A stretch of 49,532 nucleotides of DNA from NCBI GenBank assembly GCA_020852655.1, contig JADZAI010000003.1, positions 1 through 49,532 on the forward strand. Reading direction: 5' to 3'. The notes below the pieces were generated by a model that saw nothing but the letters and a program-made list of their open reading frames with translations, had not been told where the DNA came from and ran no database searches. Shown here in pieces: positions 38,175 to 47,239 of the stretch. Both the position numbers and the translations under genes were made by a program. Source of the DNA: Alphaproteobacteria bacterium (GTDB lineage: Bacteria > Pseudomonadota > Alphaproteobacteria > Micropepsales > Micropepsaceae). Every line of letters begins with the position of its first letter. Within the stretch, counting starts at the first letter, position 1.

Positions 38175-38765
38175 TCAGAACGCCTCGGCCAGCCCCAGTG
38201 CGTCGTGGTTGGCCGCGGACTTCGCCACATCGTGGGCGACGATGACGATGTCGTGGGTGACGCCGTCGCGGTCCTTCACATGATCGCGCAGCAGGGCCTC
38301 GGGGCGGAAGCCGAGGCTCGAGAACATCGAGAGCGCGCCCTGCTGGTCGGGCGTCATCTGTGCGGTGAGGCGCTCGAGGCCGTTGGCGAGCGCCAGCGCG
38401 AACGCCTCCTGTGTCAGCGCCCGGCCGAGGCCGGTGCCGCGCATCTCGGGCGAGACGAGCACGCGCAATTCGCCGACATGCCGGGACCAGGACAGCGCGT
38501 CGGTCACGATCGCGGCGCAGCCGACGATCTGTTTCTCGCGCAAGGCAAGGACGGTGACGATCGTGCCGTCCTCGATGTCGCGGAGCCACGCGGCGACCAC
38601 CTTCGGGTGGGTGATGTCGCGGCGCAAAAAGAGCAGGTCGGTCGCCGGCAGGGACCGGGCAAAGCGAAGTATTTCCGCCTCGTCCATGCCGGACATGAAG
38701 CGCAAGGTTATGCGGTCGGCGCCGTGATCGCAGATGCGGGGATAGCCGCGAATATTGTCGGTCAT
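38175..38765 (-). CDS. GNAT family N-acetyltransferase
   Basis: 196 aa from MTDNIRGYPR, overlapping the phaC stop by four bases (ATGA). The GNAT fold is seen in ELRVLVSPEMRGTGLGRALTQEAFALALANG, whose RGTGLGRAL is the acetyl-CoA pyrophosphate loop, followed by LERLTAQMTPDQQGALSMFSSLGF. The acetyl acceptor is unknown. It is the last gene of the pheA-phaE-phaC run. Confidence 0.9.
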   Translation of the reverse strand: MTDNIRGYPRICDHGADRITLRFMSGMDEAEILRFARSLPATDLLFLRRDITHPKVVAAWLRDIEDGTIVTVLALREKQIVGCAAIVTDALSWSRHVGELRVLVSPEMRGTGLGRALTQEAFALALANGLERLTAQMTPDQQGALSMFSSLGFRPEALLRDHVKDRDGVTHDIVIVAHDVAKSAANHDALGLAEAF

Positions 38766-39844
38766 GTCGAACGTTCTCCCAGCCAGCGGTCGATATGGGG
38801 CCACATACGTTTGACTGCGTTGGCGCCCGCCAGCACGCTGACGTGGCCGCCTTTGACTACCAACTCCTCCTTGTCCGCCGATCCAACCATCTGGATCAGC
38901 GGCTTCGATGCGTCATACGTGACGATGTGATCATGCTCGGCGATGATGTGGAAGATGGGAACCTTGATGTTTTCCAGCTTCACGGGCCGCCCGCCGAGCG
39001 TCAGTTCCCCGGTGTAGAGCTTGTTGTCGCGGGTCAGTTCGTTGGTGGTCTGGCGGAAATACTCGCCGGCCAGCGGCAGCGTCTCGTTCGACCAGCGCTC
39101 CATGCGGCGGAAACCCTCGACGTATTCGTCGCTCCACATATTGTCCCAGAGCCGGACCTGGCCGGCCCCGCGGGTGGCGGGGCGCAGCATGTCGAACGAG
39201 GTGACGATGATCTCGGCCGGCACGTTGCCAAGCGTGTCGACGAGCCGGTCGACATCGAAATTCTTGCGGTCCGACCACATGCGAAAAAGCGTCATGTGGT
39301 GGAAATCGACCGGCGTCGTGAAGCAGATGAGGTTCGTCAGCGGCCCGTCCGGATGCGTCGCGGCGTAGCAGGACGACAGGACGCCGCCCATGCAGTAGCC
39401 GATCAGGCTGACCTCCCGTTCGCCGGAGCGTTGCTGGATGTGGCGGATGGCGTCCGGGATGAAGTCGAGGACATAGTCCTCCATCCTCAGCTTGCTCTCG
39501 TCGCGCCGGGGCGGCGACCAGTCGAGCACGTAGACGTCGTAGCCGCGCTTCAGCAGGAACTCGACGAGGCTCTGCCCAGGGGCGAGATCGAAGATGTAGC
39601 CGCGATTCGTCGTCGCCATCACGAAGAGCACGGGCACGCGGTAGATCTCGTCCGCCATCGGCCGGTAGTGGTAGAGCTGCATCGTGCCGCGCGAGGCGAC
39701 GACATCCTTGGGCGTCAGCCCGACCGGCTGCGGCGGCGCGGTGAACTGTTCCAGGCCTTTGATGTTGCGCTGGATCATGCGCTCGACTTCGATGCGCATG
39801 CGCTCCGCCATCGAAGGCTCCTTGCGGGCGGCCGCTTCGCTCAT
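38762..39844 (-). CDS. phaC: Poly(3-hydroxyalkanoate) synthase, class III-type PhaC
   Basis: 360 aa, the length of class III PhaC rather than the 560-600 of class I. The nucleophile sits in a lipase-like box GYCMGG (Cys151) with the conserved VYVLDW upstream. A catalytic Asp is in AEHDHIV and His in GGHVSVLAG. It polymerises 3-hydroxyacyl-CoA into storage polyester. The short companion gene upstream is coupled to it by an ATGA overlap, as expected for a two-subunit synthase. Confidence 0.93.
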   Translation of the reverse strand: MSEAAARKEPSMAERMRIEVERMIQRNIKGLEQFTAPPQPVGLTPKDVVASRGTMQLYHYRPMADEIYRVPVLFVMATTNRGYIFDLAPGQSLVEFLLKRGYDVYVLDWSPPRRDESKLRMEDYVLDFIPDAIRHIQQRSGEREVSLIGYCMGGVLSSCYAATHPDGPLTNLICFTTPVDFHHMTLFRMWSDRKNFDVDRLVDTLGNVPAEIIVTSFDMLRPATRGAGQVRLWDNMWSDEYVEGFRRMERWSNETLPLAGEYFRQTTNELTRDNKLYTGELTLGGRPVKLENIKVPIFHIIAEHDHIVTYDASKPLIQMVGSADKEELVVKGGHVSVLAGANAVKRMWPHIDRWLGERST

Positions 39845-40206
39845 CCCTGCGGCGCCTTCGGAGCCGGCTTGCGCGTCCGCGGCGGACCGGCGAAAGGCTG
39901 CGCCGGCCCGCCCTTCGCGTCGAGCGCCGCGCCGATGCGGTGGAGCTTGTCCTCGATTGCGCCAAGGCGCTCGCCCAGCGCGACGATGTCGTCCCGGCTC
40001 GGAAGGTTCATGGCGGAAAGATACTTCGCCATGAACTCGCCGGTCAGCTTCTGCATCTGGAGCGGCAGTGTGCTCGCCTTGCCCATGACCCCGCTGAACT
40101 GCTCGGAGCCCATGACCTTGTTGCCGGTCTCGTTGACCTGCTTTTCCCACTTGTCGAGCATGTCGCGCCAGAGCGCGATCGGGTCCTGAAACGGCGATTT
40201 CGCCAC
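39841..40206 (-). CDS. Short PhaE-like PHA synthase subunit
   Basis: 121 aa from a GTG start with GGGAGGAAG upstream; in-frame ATGs earlier lack ribosome-binding sites. The sequence is helical, with PFQDPIALWRDMLDKWEKQVNETGNKVM and MQKLTGEFMAKYLSAMNLPSRDDIVALGERLGAIEDKL, then an Ala/Pro tail. The segment LNLPSR(D/E)DI..L..RL..IE.KL resembles the C-terminal part of PhaE and phasin-related subunits. Classical PhaE is about three times longer, so this is a reduced form. It overlaps phaC by four bases, supporting a partnership. Confidence 0.75.
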   Translation of the reverse strand: MAKSPFQDPIALWRDMLDKWEKQVNETGNKVMGSEQFSGVMGKASTLPLQMQKLTGEFMAKYLSAMNLPSRDDIVALGERLGAIEDKLHRIGAALDAKGGPAQPFAGPPRTRKPAPKAPQG

Positions 40207-40368
40207 CGGCTTCCTCCCAGCCCGGCTTTCGATAGCCGGCATGCCGAGCGTCCGACGCAAGCCAGCCCGCGTCAAGCACCGTCAGCCGACAATCGCGAGG
40301 TGCGGCGAAGTTCCGCAGACGGACGATTCGCCCTGGATGACGCTGCCGTTGACGGCAGCGTCGGCGCC

Positions 40369-41247
40369 TCAGTCCGCGAGCGCGTGCGCGCTCTCGCGAT
40401 AGGCATGGCCCTGGTAGACGCCGAGGATGCGCAGATGGGTCGAGAAGAATTGGAGTTCTTCCAGCGCCAGGCGGACATTGTGGTCTTCCGGATGGCCGTG
40501 GATGTCGGCGTAGAATTGCGTCGCCGTGAACGCGCCGCCGAGCTGGTAGCTTTCCAGCTTCGTCATGTTGACGCCGTTGGTCGCGAAGCCGCCCATCGCC
40601 TTGTAGAGCGCTGCGGGCACGTTGCGGACGCGGAAGATGAAGCTGGTCACCGTCGTCCCCGGCGCACCCTGCCCGATATGCGCAGGCTCGCCGGACATGA
40701 TGAGGAAGCGCGTCGTGTTGTGCTCTGCGTCCTCGACATTCTTCCGCAGGATGTCGAGCCCGTAGACCTCGGCGGCGAGCGAAGAGGCGATGGCGGCCGC
40801 CGTGGGATCGCCCGCGTCGGCAATGTGCTTGGCGGAGCGCGCGGTATCGGTACCTGCGATCGCCGTGAGGCCGAGCTCGCGGATGATGCGGCGGCATTGG
40901 CCCAGGGCCGGCGGCTGGCTCATCACCGTCTTCAGCCCCTCGATCCGGGCGCCCTTCACCCCCAGGAGCTGGTGATGGATGCGCAGGAAGTGCTCGCCCA
41001 CGATGAAGAGGCCGGATTCCGGCAGGAGATGGTGGATATCGGTGATCCGGCCGTAGAGGGAATTCTCCACCGGAATCATCGCCAGACGAGCGCGGCTCTC
41101 GGACACCGCGACGAAGGTGTCCTCGAAGGTCTGGAACGGGGCAGGGTCCAGTTCCGGGAACACTTCGCGGCAGGCGATATGCGCGTAGGAGCCGGGTTCG
41201 CCCTGAAAGGCGATCACATTGGGGTTCGGGTGCGGCCGCGTCGTCAT
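40369..41247 (-). CDS. pheA: Prephenate dehydratase with ACT domain
   Basis: 292 aa from MTTRPHPNPN; an upstream ATG at 41280 would add 11 residues. The catalytic domain contains GEPGSYAH, MIPVENSLYGRI and the conserved NTTRF. The C-terminal ACT domain includes the regulatory GALYKA-like VPAALYKAMGGFA and LESYQLGG (ESRP-type) motifs, normally a phenylalanine feedback site. It converts prephenate to phenylpyruvate. There is no chorismate mutase domain. It lies 162 bp upstream of the PHA genes. Confidence 0.95.
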   Translation of the reverse strand: MTTRPHPNPNVIAFQGEPGSYAHIACREVFPELDPAPFQTFEDTFVAVSESRARLAMIPVENSLYGRITDIHHLLPESGLFIVGEHFLRIHHQLLGVKGARIEGLKTVMSQPPALGQCRRIIRELGLTAIAGTDTARSAKHIADAGDPTAAAIASSLAAEVYGLDILRKNVEDAEHNTTRFLIMSGEPAHIGQGAPGTTVTSFIFRVRNVPAALYKAMGGFATNGVNMTKLESYQLGGAFTATQFYADIHGHPEDHNVRLALEELQFFSTHLRILGVYQGHAYRESAHALAD

Positions 41248-41447
41248 GATGGGGCGGTGAGGGACAGCAACGCGCGGCATATTGCAAGCGGTACGCGCCG
41301 CACATTGACTTAGCGTCACCGATCGGAATTCGGCACGATCCGGCTTTGCCATGCCAGCGGGGCGGGTTATACGAGCGCCGCCGCGCCGGGGTGCTTGCGC
41401 GGAATCAATAGGCGTGGCCGCCGCGCACGCATGGTCCGGAGTGGGGC

Positions 41448-42293
41448 ATGGATTCCTTCGAGTGGAACAAGATCTTCATGGGCCTGGGCTTCTCGGCCCT
41501 GGCCGTGCTCGGCATCAAGGAGCTGACCAACGCGGTTTATGCCGTCGAGAAGCCGGAGCAGCCGGGTTACGTCGTCGCCGGCGTTGAGGCCACGGGGGGC
41601 GGCGCCGAAACGGGCGGTGAAGCTGCTGCCGCCGCTTTGCCGGACTTCGGGACGGTGCTGGCGGCAGCGGATGTCGCGGCCGGCGAGAAGGTCTTCGCCA
41701 AATGCACCCAGTGCCACACCGCCGAGAAGGGCGGTCCCAACAAGATCGGTCCGAATCTCTACGGCGTGGTCGGCAACCACCACGCGCATCTCGGCGATGC
41801 ATTCGCCTACTCGGCAGCCATGAAGGCGCTGTCCGGCGAGACGTGGGACTATGCCCACCTGTATCAGTTCCTCGAGAGCCCGGGCAAAGTCGTCAAGGGC
41901 ACCAAGATGGCCTTCGCGGGCCTGAAGAAGTCCGAAGACCGCCTGAACGTCATCGCCTATCTGCGCACCCAGGCCGATACGCCGTTCCCGCTGCCTGCCC
42001 CGGCGCCTGCCGGTGCCGCTCCGGCCGCGCCCGCGGAAGGCACGACCCCTGCGACGCCGGCCGAAGGTGCGGCCCCCGCCCCCGCCGGAGAGACGCCGCC
42101 CGCGACGCCTCCTGCTGCGGGAGAGCCCGCGCCGTCTCCGGCCGAGCCGGCGGCGGCCCCGGCCCCGGCCCCGGTCGCTCCGCCGCCGCCGGAGCGTGTC
42201 GACGGCACCTCGCCGAGCACCGATCCGGCGACCGGCTCGGGCAGCGCCCAGCCCGAGACGCCTCCGCCGCCGCCCCCTGCGGGCGGCCACTGA
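41448..42293 (+). CDS. Membrane-anchored cytochrome c (CycM/c552-like) with long acidic-proline tail
   Basis: 281 aa. An uncleaved N-terminal anchor (IFMGLGFSALAVLGI) is followed by a short linker and a class I cytochrome c domain: heme site CTQCH (Cys86-His90), GPNKIGPNLYGVVG, and axial Met in KGTKMAF. This matches alphaproteobacterial CycM, which links the bc1 complex to terminal oxidase. After residue 185 comes a tail of nearly 100 residues made of Pro, Ala, Glu, Gly and Thr, absent from ordinary CycM. It ends three bases from the convergent P1 peptidase. Confidence 0.92.
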   Translation: MDSFEWNKIFMGLGFSALAVLGIKELTNAVYAVEKPEQPGYVVAGVEATGGGAETGGEAAAAALPDFGTVLAAADVAAGEKVFAKCTQCHTAEKGGPNKIGPNLYGVVGNHHAHLGDAFAYSAAMKALSGETWDYAHLYQFLESPGKVVKGTKMAFAGLKKSEDRLNVIAYLRTQADTPFPLPAPAPAGAAPAAPAEGTTPATPAEGAAPAPAGETPPATPPAAGEPAPSPAEPAAAPAPAPVAPPPPERVDGTSPSTDPATGSGSAQPETPPPPPPAGGH

Positions 42294-42296
42294 GGC

Positions 42297-43313
42297 TCAG
42301 CCGAAACTGTCGTGATAGCTGCGGAGCGCGCCGATCGAGCGCGCTTCGTAGACCCCTCGCGTGAGGGCCCGGGCGGCGCAATCCGCCGCCAGCATTCCGA
42401 TCCGTGACACCATCAGCGGCCGCGGTTCATCCAGCGCCTGTTCGCCCGTCGCCAGCACGAACAGGGCGTCACCGTCCATCGCCGTGTGAATCGGCCGGCA
42501 GGCGCGGGCGAAGCCGTCGCTCGCCATGATCGCCACGCGCTTCGCCTCCGACGGCGTCAGCGCCACGTTACAGGCGACGACCCCGATGCTGGTATTGGTG
42601 CGGGCGATGGGGCCGCGCTTTGTGTCGTCCGGCAGATCCAGGTCGATGCGATAGCCGCGCGGCGGAGGGGCCTGGCCGCCGAACTCGTCGCCCTGCTCCA
42701 GGGCATAGGCCCAGAAGGTGCGCGTCCCCGGCATGACCGGCGAGCCGAAGGCGTTGGCGGCAACGACGGCGCCGACGACGAGGCCATCGTCGGTGACGAG
42801 GGACGCCGACCCCAGTCCGCCCTTATAGGCCCCAGTACGTGCTCCCATTCCGGCGCCCGCATTGCCGAGCGCGAAGGAGCGGCCGACCTTAGCCAATGCC
42901 TCGGCGCCAAGCCGCCTGTAGGGCGGCTCGCGGCCCCAGGCCTTGGCGCCGCCATTCGTCAGATCGAACAGGATCGCCGCCGGCACCACCGGCGCCACGA
43001 GTGACGAATTTGCCAGCGTATAGCCGCGCCCGGTTGCACCGAGCTCCGCCGTGACGGCGCCGGCCGCGTCGAGGCCGTAGACCGAACCGCCGGACAGCAC
43101 GACGGCGTCGACGGCGTCGACCAGATTCTCGGGCGCCAGCGCGTCCGTCTCGCGCGTGCCGGGCGCCCCGCCGCGCAGGCTCACCGCTGCGACGGCGCGC
43201 CGGTCCGGCACCACGACGGTGACCCCGGTCAGCACGTCGCCGTCCTCGGCGTTGCCGACGCCGAGGCCTGGGACGTCGGTGATAAGGTTCAGCGGTCCGG
43301 GCCGAGCGCTCAT
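42297..43313 (-). CDS. P1 family (S58/DmpA-type) peptidase
   Basis: 338 aa from MSARPGPLNL. It has the family's early NLITDVPGLGVGNAEDG, RGGAPGTRETD, VLSGGSVYGLDAAGAV, and NTSIGVVACNVALTPSEAKRVA near the autoprocessing region. The peptidases self-cleave into two chains and release N-terminal amino acids or act as amidases. The N-terminus lacks a signal peptide. The start overlaps the glucokinase stop as ATGA. Confidence 0.92.
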   Translation of the reverse strand: MSARPGPLNLITDVPGLGVGNAEDGDVLTGVTVVVPDRRAVAAVSLRGGAPGTRETDALAPENLVDAVDAVVLSGGSVYGLDAAGAVTAELGATGRGYTLANSSLVAPVVPAAILFDLTNGGAKAWGREPPYRRLGAEALAKVGRSFALGNAGAGMGARTGAYKGGLGSASLVTDDGLVVGAVVAANAFGSPVMPGTRTFWAYALEQGDEFGGQAPPPRGYRIDLDLPDDTKRGPIARTNTSIGVVACNVALTPSEAKRVAIMASDGFARACRPIHTAMDGDALFVLATGEQALDEPRPLMVSRIGMLAADCAARALTRGVYEARSIGALRSYHDSFG

Positions 43314-44260
43314 GCCGTGTCTCCCAGCAGCACCAGAAGGCCGCGGAATGTCGCCTTGGGATCGGTGATGAGCGTGACGGGAATCTTCTCCATCAGCGGC
43401 CGGTGCGTCCCCTTGGCCAGGAAGCGGCGGCGGAACAGCGCGGTATCGAACAGCGTGCCCCAGCGCGGCAGTACGCCGCCCGCGAGATAGACCGTGGAAG
43501 CGCCCGCGATGAGGGCAATGTCGCCGGTGAAGGCGCCGAGCCATCCGGTGAAGATCGCGACGGTCTCGACGGATACGTCGCAGGCCTTGCGGCGCGCCCG
43601 CTCGGCGATCTCGCCGGCGGTCGGCTTGCCCTCGACCTTGACGCCGTCGAGCTCGGCAATCGTCTGCCAGAGAATCTCGAGGCCGATCCCCGACAGCACA
43701 TACTCCGCCTTCACATGGCCGAAACGGTGCATGAGGCGGAACACGATGGCGATCTCGCGTTCGTTCGTCGCCGCGAGCGCGGCATGCCCGCCTTCGCTCG
43801 CCAGCACCGTATGTCCGCCGCCCGGCCGCGGCGCCAGCAGCGCGACGCCCAATCCCGTGCCCGGCCCGATGACGGCAATGACGCCGTCGCCGCCGTCGCC
43901 GGGCGCCAACTCCACCGCAAACTCCGGCGGCGTCGACGGCGCCGACACCGCAAGGCCGACGAAGTCGTTCACCAGCAGCACCTCATCGAGCCCGAGTTCG
44001 GCCCGGACGGCATCGCGCGCGATCGGCCATTGCGGACCGTTGGTCAGCGTGATCAGCCCATCGGTGAGGGGGCCCGCCGCGGCGATCGCGGCACGGCGCG
44101 GCTTTGTCGCCACGTCATGCAGAAAGACCGATGCAGCGTCCGCGAAGGTCCTGTAGGTGCCGCTTTCGAGCACTGTGGTCTCGCCGATGACGCCGTTGTC
44201 GGCGACGGCGAAACGCGAAAACGTGCCGCCGACGTCGGCGAGCAGCACCGGTGCGGTCAT
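43310..44260 (-). CDS. glk: Glucokinase
   Basis: 316 aa. The glucokinase family motifs are LLADVGGTFSRFAV (phosphate loop), LLVNDFVGLAVS (catalytic Asp), IGPGTGLGVALL and EGGHAALA. It phosphorylates glucose with ATP to glucose-6-phosphate. The start is two bases after the histidine-kinase stop and its end overlaps the P1 peptidase, forming a three-gene coupled run led by the kinase. Confidence 0.95.
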   Translation of the reverse strand: MTAPVLLADVGGTFSRFAVADNGVIGETTVLESGTYRTFADAASVFLHDVATKPRRAAIAAAGPLTDGLITLTNGPQWPIARDAVRAELGLDEVLLVNDFVGLAVSAPSTPPEFAVELAPGDGGDGVIAVIGPGTGLGVALLAPRPGGGHTVLASEGGHAALAATNEREIAIVFRLMHRFGHVKAEYVLSGIGLEILWQTIAELDGVKVEGKPTAGEIAERARRKACDVSVETVAIFTGWLGAFTGDIALIAGASTVYLAGGVLPRWGTLFDTALFRRRFLAKGTHRPLMEKIPVTLITDPKATFRGLLVLLGDTA

Positions 44261-44262
44261 GA

Positions 44263-45708
44263 TCAGGCGGCCCTGGTTACCGTTTGGTCTGCCGGCGTGT
44301 CCGGCAGGGTGAGGCGGAAGATCGTGCCATCGCCGCTGGTACGCAACAAAATCAGCTCGCCGCCATGCCCCCGTGCGAGTTCCCGCGCGATCGCGAGGCC
44401 GAGCCCGGTGCCTGCGACGCGCGACGTTCCGCCGAACGGCTCGAACAGGTGCGGCAGGATCGCATCGGGGATACCCGGTCCTTCGTCGGCGATCTCGATC
44501 ACCCAGTGGGTCGCGTCTCGGGTCGCGCTGACCGATACCATGGCCGGTGCGCCGCTCGCTTCGATGGCTTGCACCGCGTTGCGCGAGAGGTTGAGGAGGA
44601 TGCGGTAGAGCTGTTCGCCGTCGGCCTGCACGAAATGGCCGATGGGGACTTTGTTCTCGAACGCAACCCGGCTGCGGTCCAGCGCTCCGGCCGCCGCGGC
44701 AACCTCCTGGACGAGCGCGTGGAGATCGACCGGCTCCTTCACCGGCGCGCGCTCGCCCGCCTTGCCGTAGGTGAGCGTATCGGTCGCAAGTGCGATGGCG
44801 CGGTCGAGCGTGCGCAGCAGGCGCGGCGCCATGCGGCGCACCTGCGGATCGCGGCTCTGCTCCAGCCGCTCCGACGCGATATGGGCTCCGCCCAGCATGT
44901 TGCGGAGATCGTGGTTGATCTTCGCGACCGCCGCACCCATGGCCGCGAGATGCGCGCGCTGGCTGAACGCCGCGCGCAACTGGCTTTGCATGCTGGCAAG
45001 CGCATTTTCCGCATCGCCGATCTCGTCGCCCCGGCCGGACGGGACGAAGACGCGCGTCGGATCTTCCGGCGCGTCCTGAAAATCGGTCATCGATCGGATG
45101 AGGCGCTGGATCGGGCGGACCAGCGCGAAATTGAGCACGGCAAAGACCAGCAGGCCGATCGCCAGCGCGATGGCGATGCCGATCAGCAGCGTCTGCGTCG
45201 CGAAGGCCGCAAGGGCGTCGCGAATCGGCCGCTCCTCGGCGATGGCTTCGATGAACTGCCCGCCGCCGAGGCGCGGCGTATCGACGATGCGGATGATGCG
45301 TGTGCCGTCGCCCCACAGCGCCTCGGCGGCGTCGCCGATCGAGGTGAACCAGTTCGCCAGGCGAAGGTCGTAGACCTTGCTGACCGGGCCCGGCACGGGA
45401 TCGGCAAGGATCAGCAGGCGCGCCTCGTCGCGCTTCAGCGCCACGGTCTTCACGCCGGCATTGGCGAGCAGCTCCTGGCGGAGGCGTGGGCTGACCTGGT
45501 TGCCCTCGGTTTCCTCGAGCGCCAGCACGGCGGTCTGCGCCGCCTGGATGCGGCTCCGCAGCAGCGCCTGATGTTCGTTCGCCACGACGGGCGCGTAGAC
45601 GGCGAACTGCAGCGCCAGGGCAAAGGCAATGGTCGCAAGCAGCAGGCGCCGCGACAGCGAACGGCCGGACAGCAGCCCACGCCGGTGCGGCTGGCGCGGG
45701 CCGGTCAT
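44263..45708 (-). CDS. Membrane sensor histidine kinase
   Basis: 481 aa from MTGPRQPHRRG, chosen as the first start after non-coding-like sequence. It has a basic N-terminus, a membrane helix (LLLATIAFALALQFAVYAP), a periplasmic sensor region of about 130 residues, a second helix (LLIGIAIALAIGLLVFAVL), a HAMP-like linker, and the phosphoacceptor KINHDLRNML. The ATPase motifs are N-box NLSRNAVQAIEA, G1 DEGPGIPD and G2 GTGLGLAIARE. No response regulator is adjacent. The operon with glk and a peptidase suggests a nutrient or sugar-related signal; this is inferred. Confidence 0.9.
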   Translation of the reverse strand: MTGPRQPHRRGLLSGRSLSRRLLLATIAFALALQFAVYAPVVANEHQALLRSRIQAAQTAVLALEETEGNQVSPRLRQELLANAGVKTVALKRDEARLLILADPVPGPVSKVYDLRLANWFTSIGDAAEALWGDGTRIIRIVDTPRLGGGQFIEAIAEERPIRDALAAFATQTLLIGIAIALAIGLLVFAVLNFALVRPIQRLIRSMTDFQDAPEDPTRVFVPSGRGDEIGDAENALASMQSQLRAAFSQRAHLAAMGAAVAKINHDLRNMLGGAHIASERLEQSRDPQVRRMAPRLLRTLDRAIALATDTLTYGKAGERAPVKEPVDLHALVQEVAAAAGALDRSRVAFENKVPIGHFVQADGEQLYRILLNLSRNAVQAIEASGAPAMVSVSATRDATHWVIEIADEGPGIPDAILPHLFEPFGGTSRVAGTGLGLAIARELARGHGGELILLRTSGDGTIFRLTLPDTPADQTVTRAA

Positions 45709-45892
45709 GGCGCGCATTCCCGCGGCATCGAGGCGGGCTGGCCGGAGCGAGGCATCGGCTGATTGTCTAGCAGAGGCCGCGAATCCGCCAAAATGACCAC
45801 CGCGCGCCCGACGGCTCGGAGCCCCATTCACCGCTCCCGGACTGACGGGCGCAGCGGGCTGTATTTCCGGCACGCGGCGCGGATTTCGCAGC

Positions 45893-45921
45893 TTGCCTTT
45901 CCCGCGCCGCCCCCTTAAACG
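45893..45921 (+). promoter_or_regulatory. Probable promoter of tRNA-Arg
   Basis: TTGCCT and TAAACG are separated by 17 bases and end about 40 bases before the mature tRNA. Position and spacing support it; the -10 is only moderate. Confidence 0.45.
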
Positions 45922-45961
45922 CTGGCCCCTTCGCGAGACGGCCCCGGCCGCCCCGCGGCGC

Positions 45962-46038
45962 GCGCCCGTAGCTCAGCTGGATAGAGCACCAGACTACGAA
46001 TCTGGGGGTCAGAGGTTCGAATCCTTTCGGGCGCGCCA
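45962..46038 (+). tRNA. tRNA-Arg (anticodon ACG)
   Basis: The acceptor stem GCGCCCG/CGGGCGC, D-arm GCTCAGCTGGATAGAGC, anticodon loop CTACGAA with ACG (45996-45998), T-loop GGTTCGAATCC and an encoded CCA make a complete tRNA. The 3' end is a classic integration site for tyrosine-recombinase elements, and a damaged integrase gene follows within 100 bp in the same direction. Confidence 0.97.
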
Positions 46039-46133
46039 TTTTTCCCTGCAATGCCAGAAACTTGCAGACGGCGCGATCCTAGGTCGAGAACTACTTTCCT
46101 ACGCTGTCACACCCTGGTCACAACGGGTGCAGC

Positions 46134-47239
46134 ATGGCGACAATTCGCAAGCGGGGATCGCGGTGGCAGGTACAGGTGCGGCGACCCGGCCGCCCGCCCA
46201 TCAGCCGATCGTTCACAGTGCGTGCTGATGCAGAACGGTGGGGACGTGAAACGGAGACGCGCCTCGAGCGCGGTGAGCTTCAGGCGACCTAAGCCAACTC
46301 CGCCGTCTCACCTTGGGCGACCTCCTTGCGCGATATCGAGACGCAGTTTCGCCCACGAAGCGCAGCTTCATGACGGAGCGTTACCGGATCGAGCTTGTCC
46401 GCAAGCTCCCACTCGCAGACCTCGCCGTTGGCGTTCTCACCAGAGAAGCCTTCGCCAGTTTCCGCGACGAGCACCTGAAGAGACTCTCTTCTGAGAACGT
46501 GCGCCAACATCTGGTTCTTCTCCGGCAGGTGCTTGAAGTGGCGCGGAGAGAGTGGGGTGTTCCGCTCTCGATGAACCCGCTGGACGGGGTTCGCCGCCCC
46601 CTTGGTTCAAGGCGCGCGTACCCGGCGGGTTGCCGAAGACGAACTCGGCCGCCTTCGCGAGGGGCTGCGCGGGCTGAGGTGCGCCGACATGACCGATATT
46701 GTCAGCTTCGCTCTGGAGACCGGCATGAGACGCGCCGAGATTGTCGCAGCGCGGTGGGTGGATGTGAACTGGACGGCAATGACCTTGGCGATCCCTGTGA
46801 CGAAGAACGGCGATCCCAGAACTATTCCTCTTACGCCTGCAGCGCTCGATCTGCTCAGTCGCGCCACGAGAAGCACGGTGGCCGCTCGCTTGTGTTTGGA
46901 ACAAGCGCCAATGCTGTGAAGCTCGCGTGGCGACGGCTTTGCGCGCGGGTGGGCGTTTCCGATCTTCGCTTCCACGATTTGCGCCACGAGGCGGTCAGCC
47001 GATTCTTCGAGTTGGGGCTTTCGGTGCCGGAGGTTGCCTTGATTTCCGGTCACAAGGACGTGCGTATGCTCATGCGGTATACACACCTGCGGCCGAGTCA
47101 CCTCGCCCGAAAGCTTCAGCGTGGCGCCTTACCCATGGGTCGGAATGACGGTCTGGCCGTTGTCACGCCGCGACCTGATGAGGTCGTCGACGAGCTGTTG
47201 GGTAGCTGGGTCAAAACCGTCGAGCCCAGTTCGGAGTGA
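46134..47239 (+). pseudogene. Frameshifted phage-type tyrosine integrase
   Basis: The N-terminal arm-binding region starts MATIRKRGSRWQVQVRR at 46134 and is broken near 46285, where one missing base turns GELQAD into GELQAT-stop. The next frame (SQLRRLTLGDLLARYRD) continues to about 46605. The region with catalytic ETGMRRAEI lies in a third frame to about 46870. The remainder returns to the second frame with HDLRHEAVSRFF and SGHKDVRMLMRYTHL, the His-x-x-Arg, His and Tyr of the active site. At least three indels in 1.1 kb mark a dead integrase, next to tRNA-Arg. Confidence 0.88.

Noticed and set aside
46313..47239. A single uninterrupted 308-codon frame as an intact integrase
   Set aside because: About 85 central codons are nonsense-like here, while the real core with ETGMRRAEI lies in another frame, and the N-terminal arm domain lies in a frame that stops at 46290.
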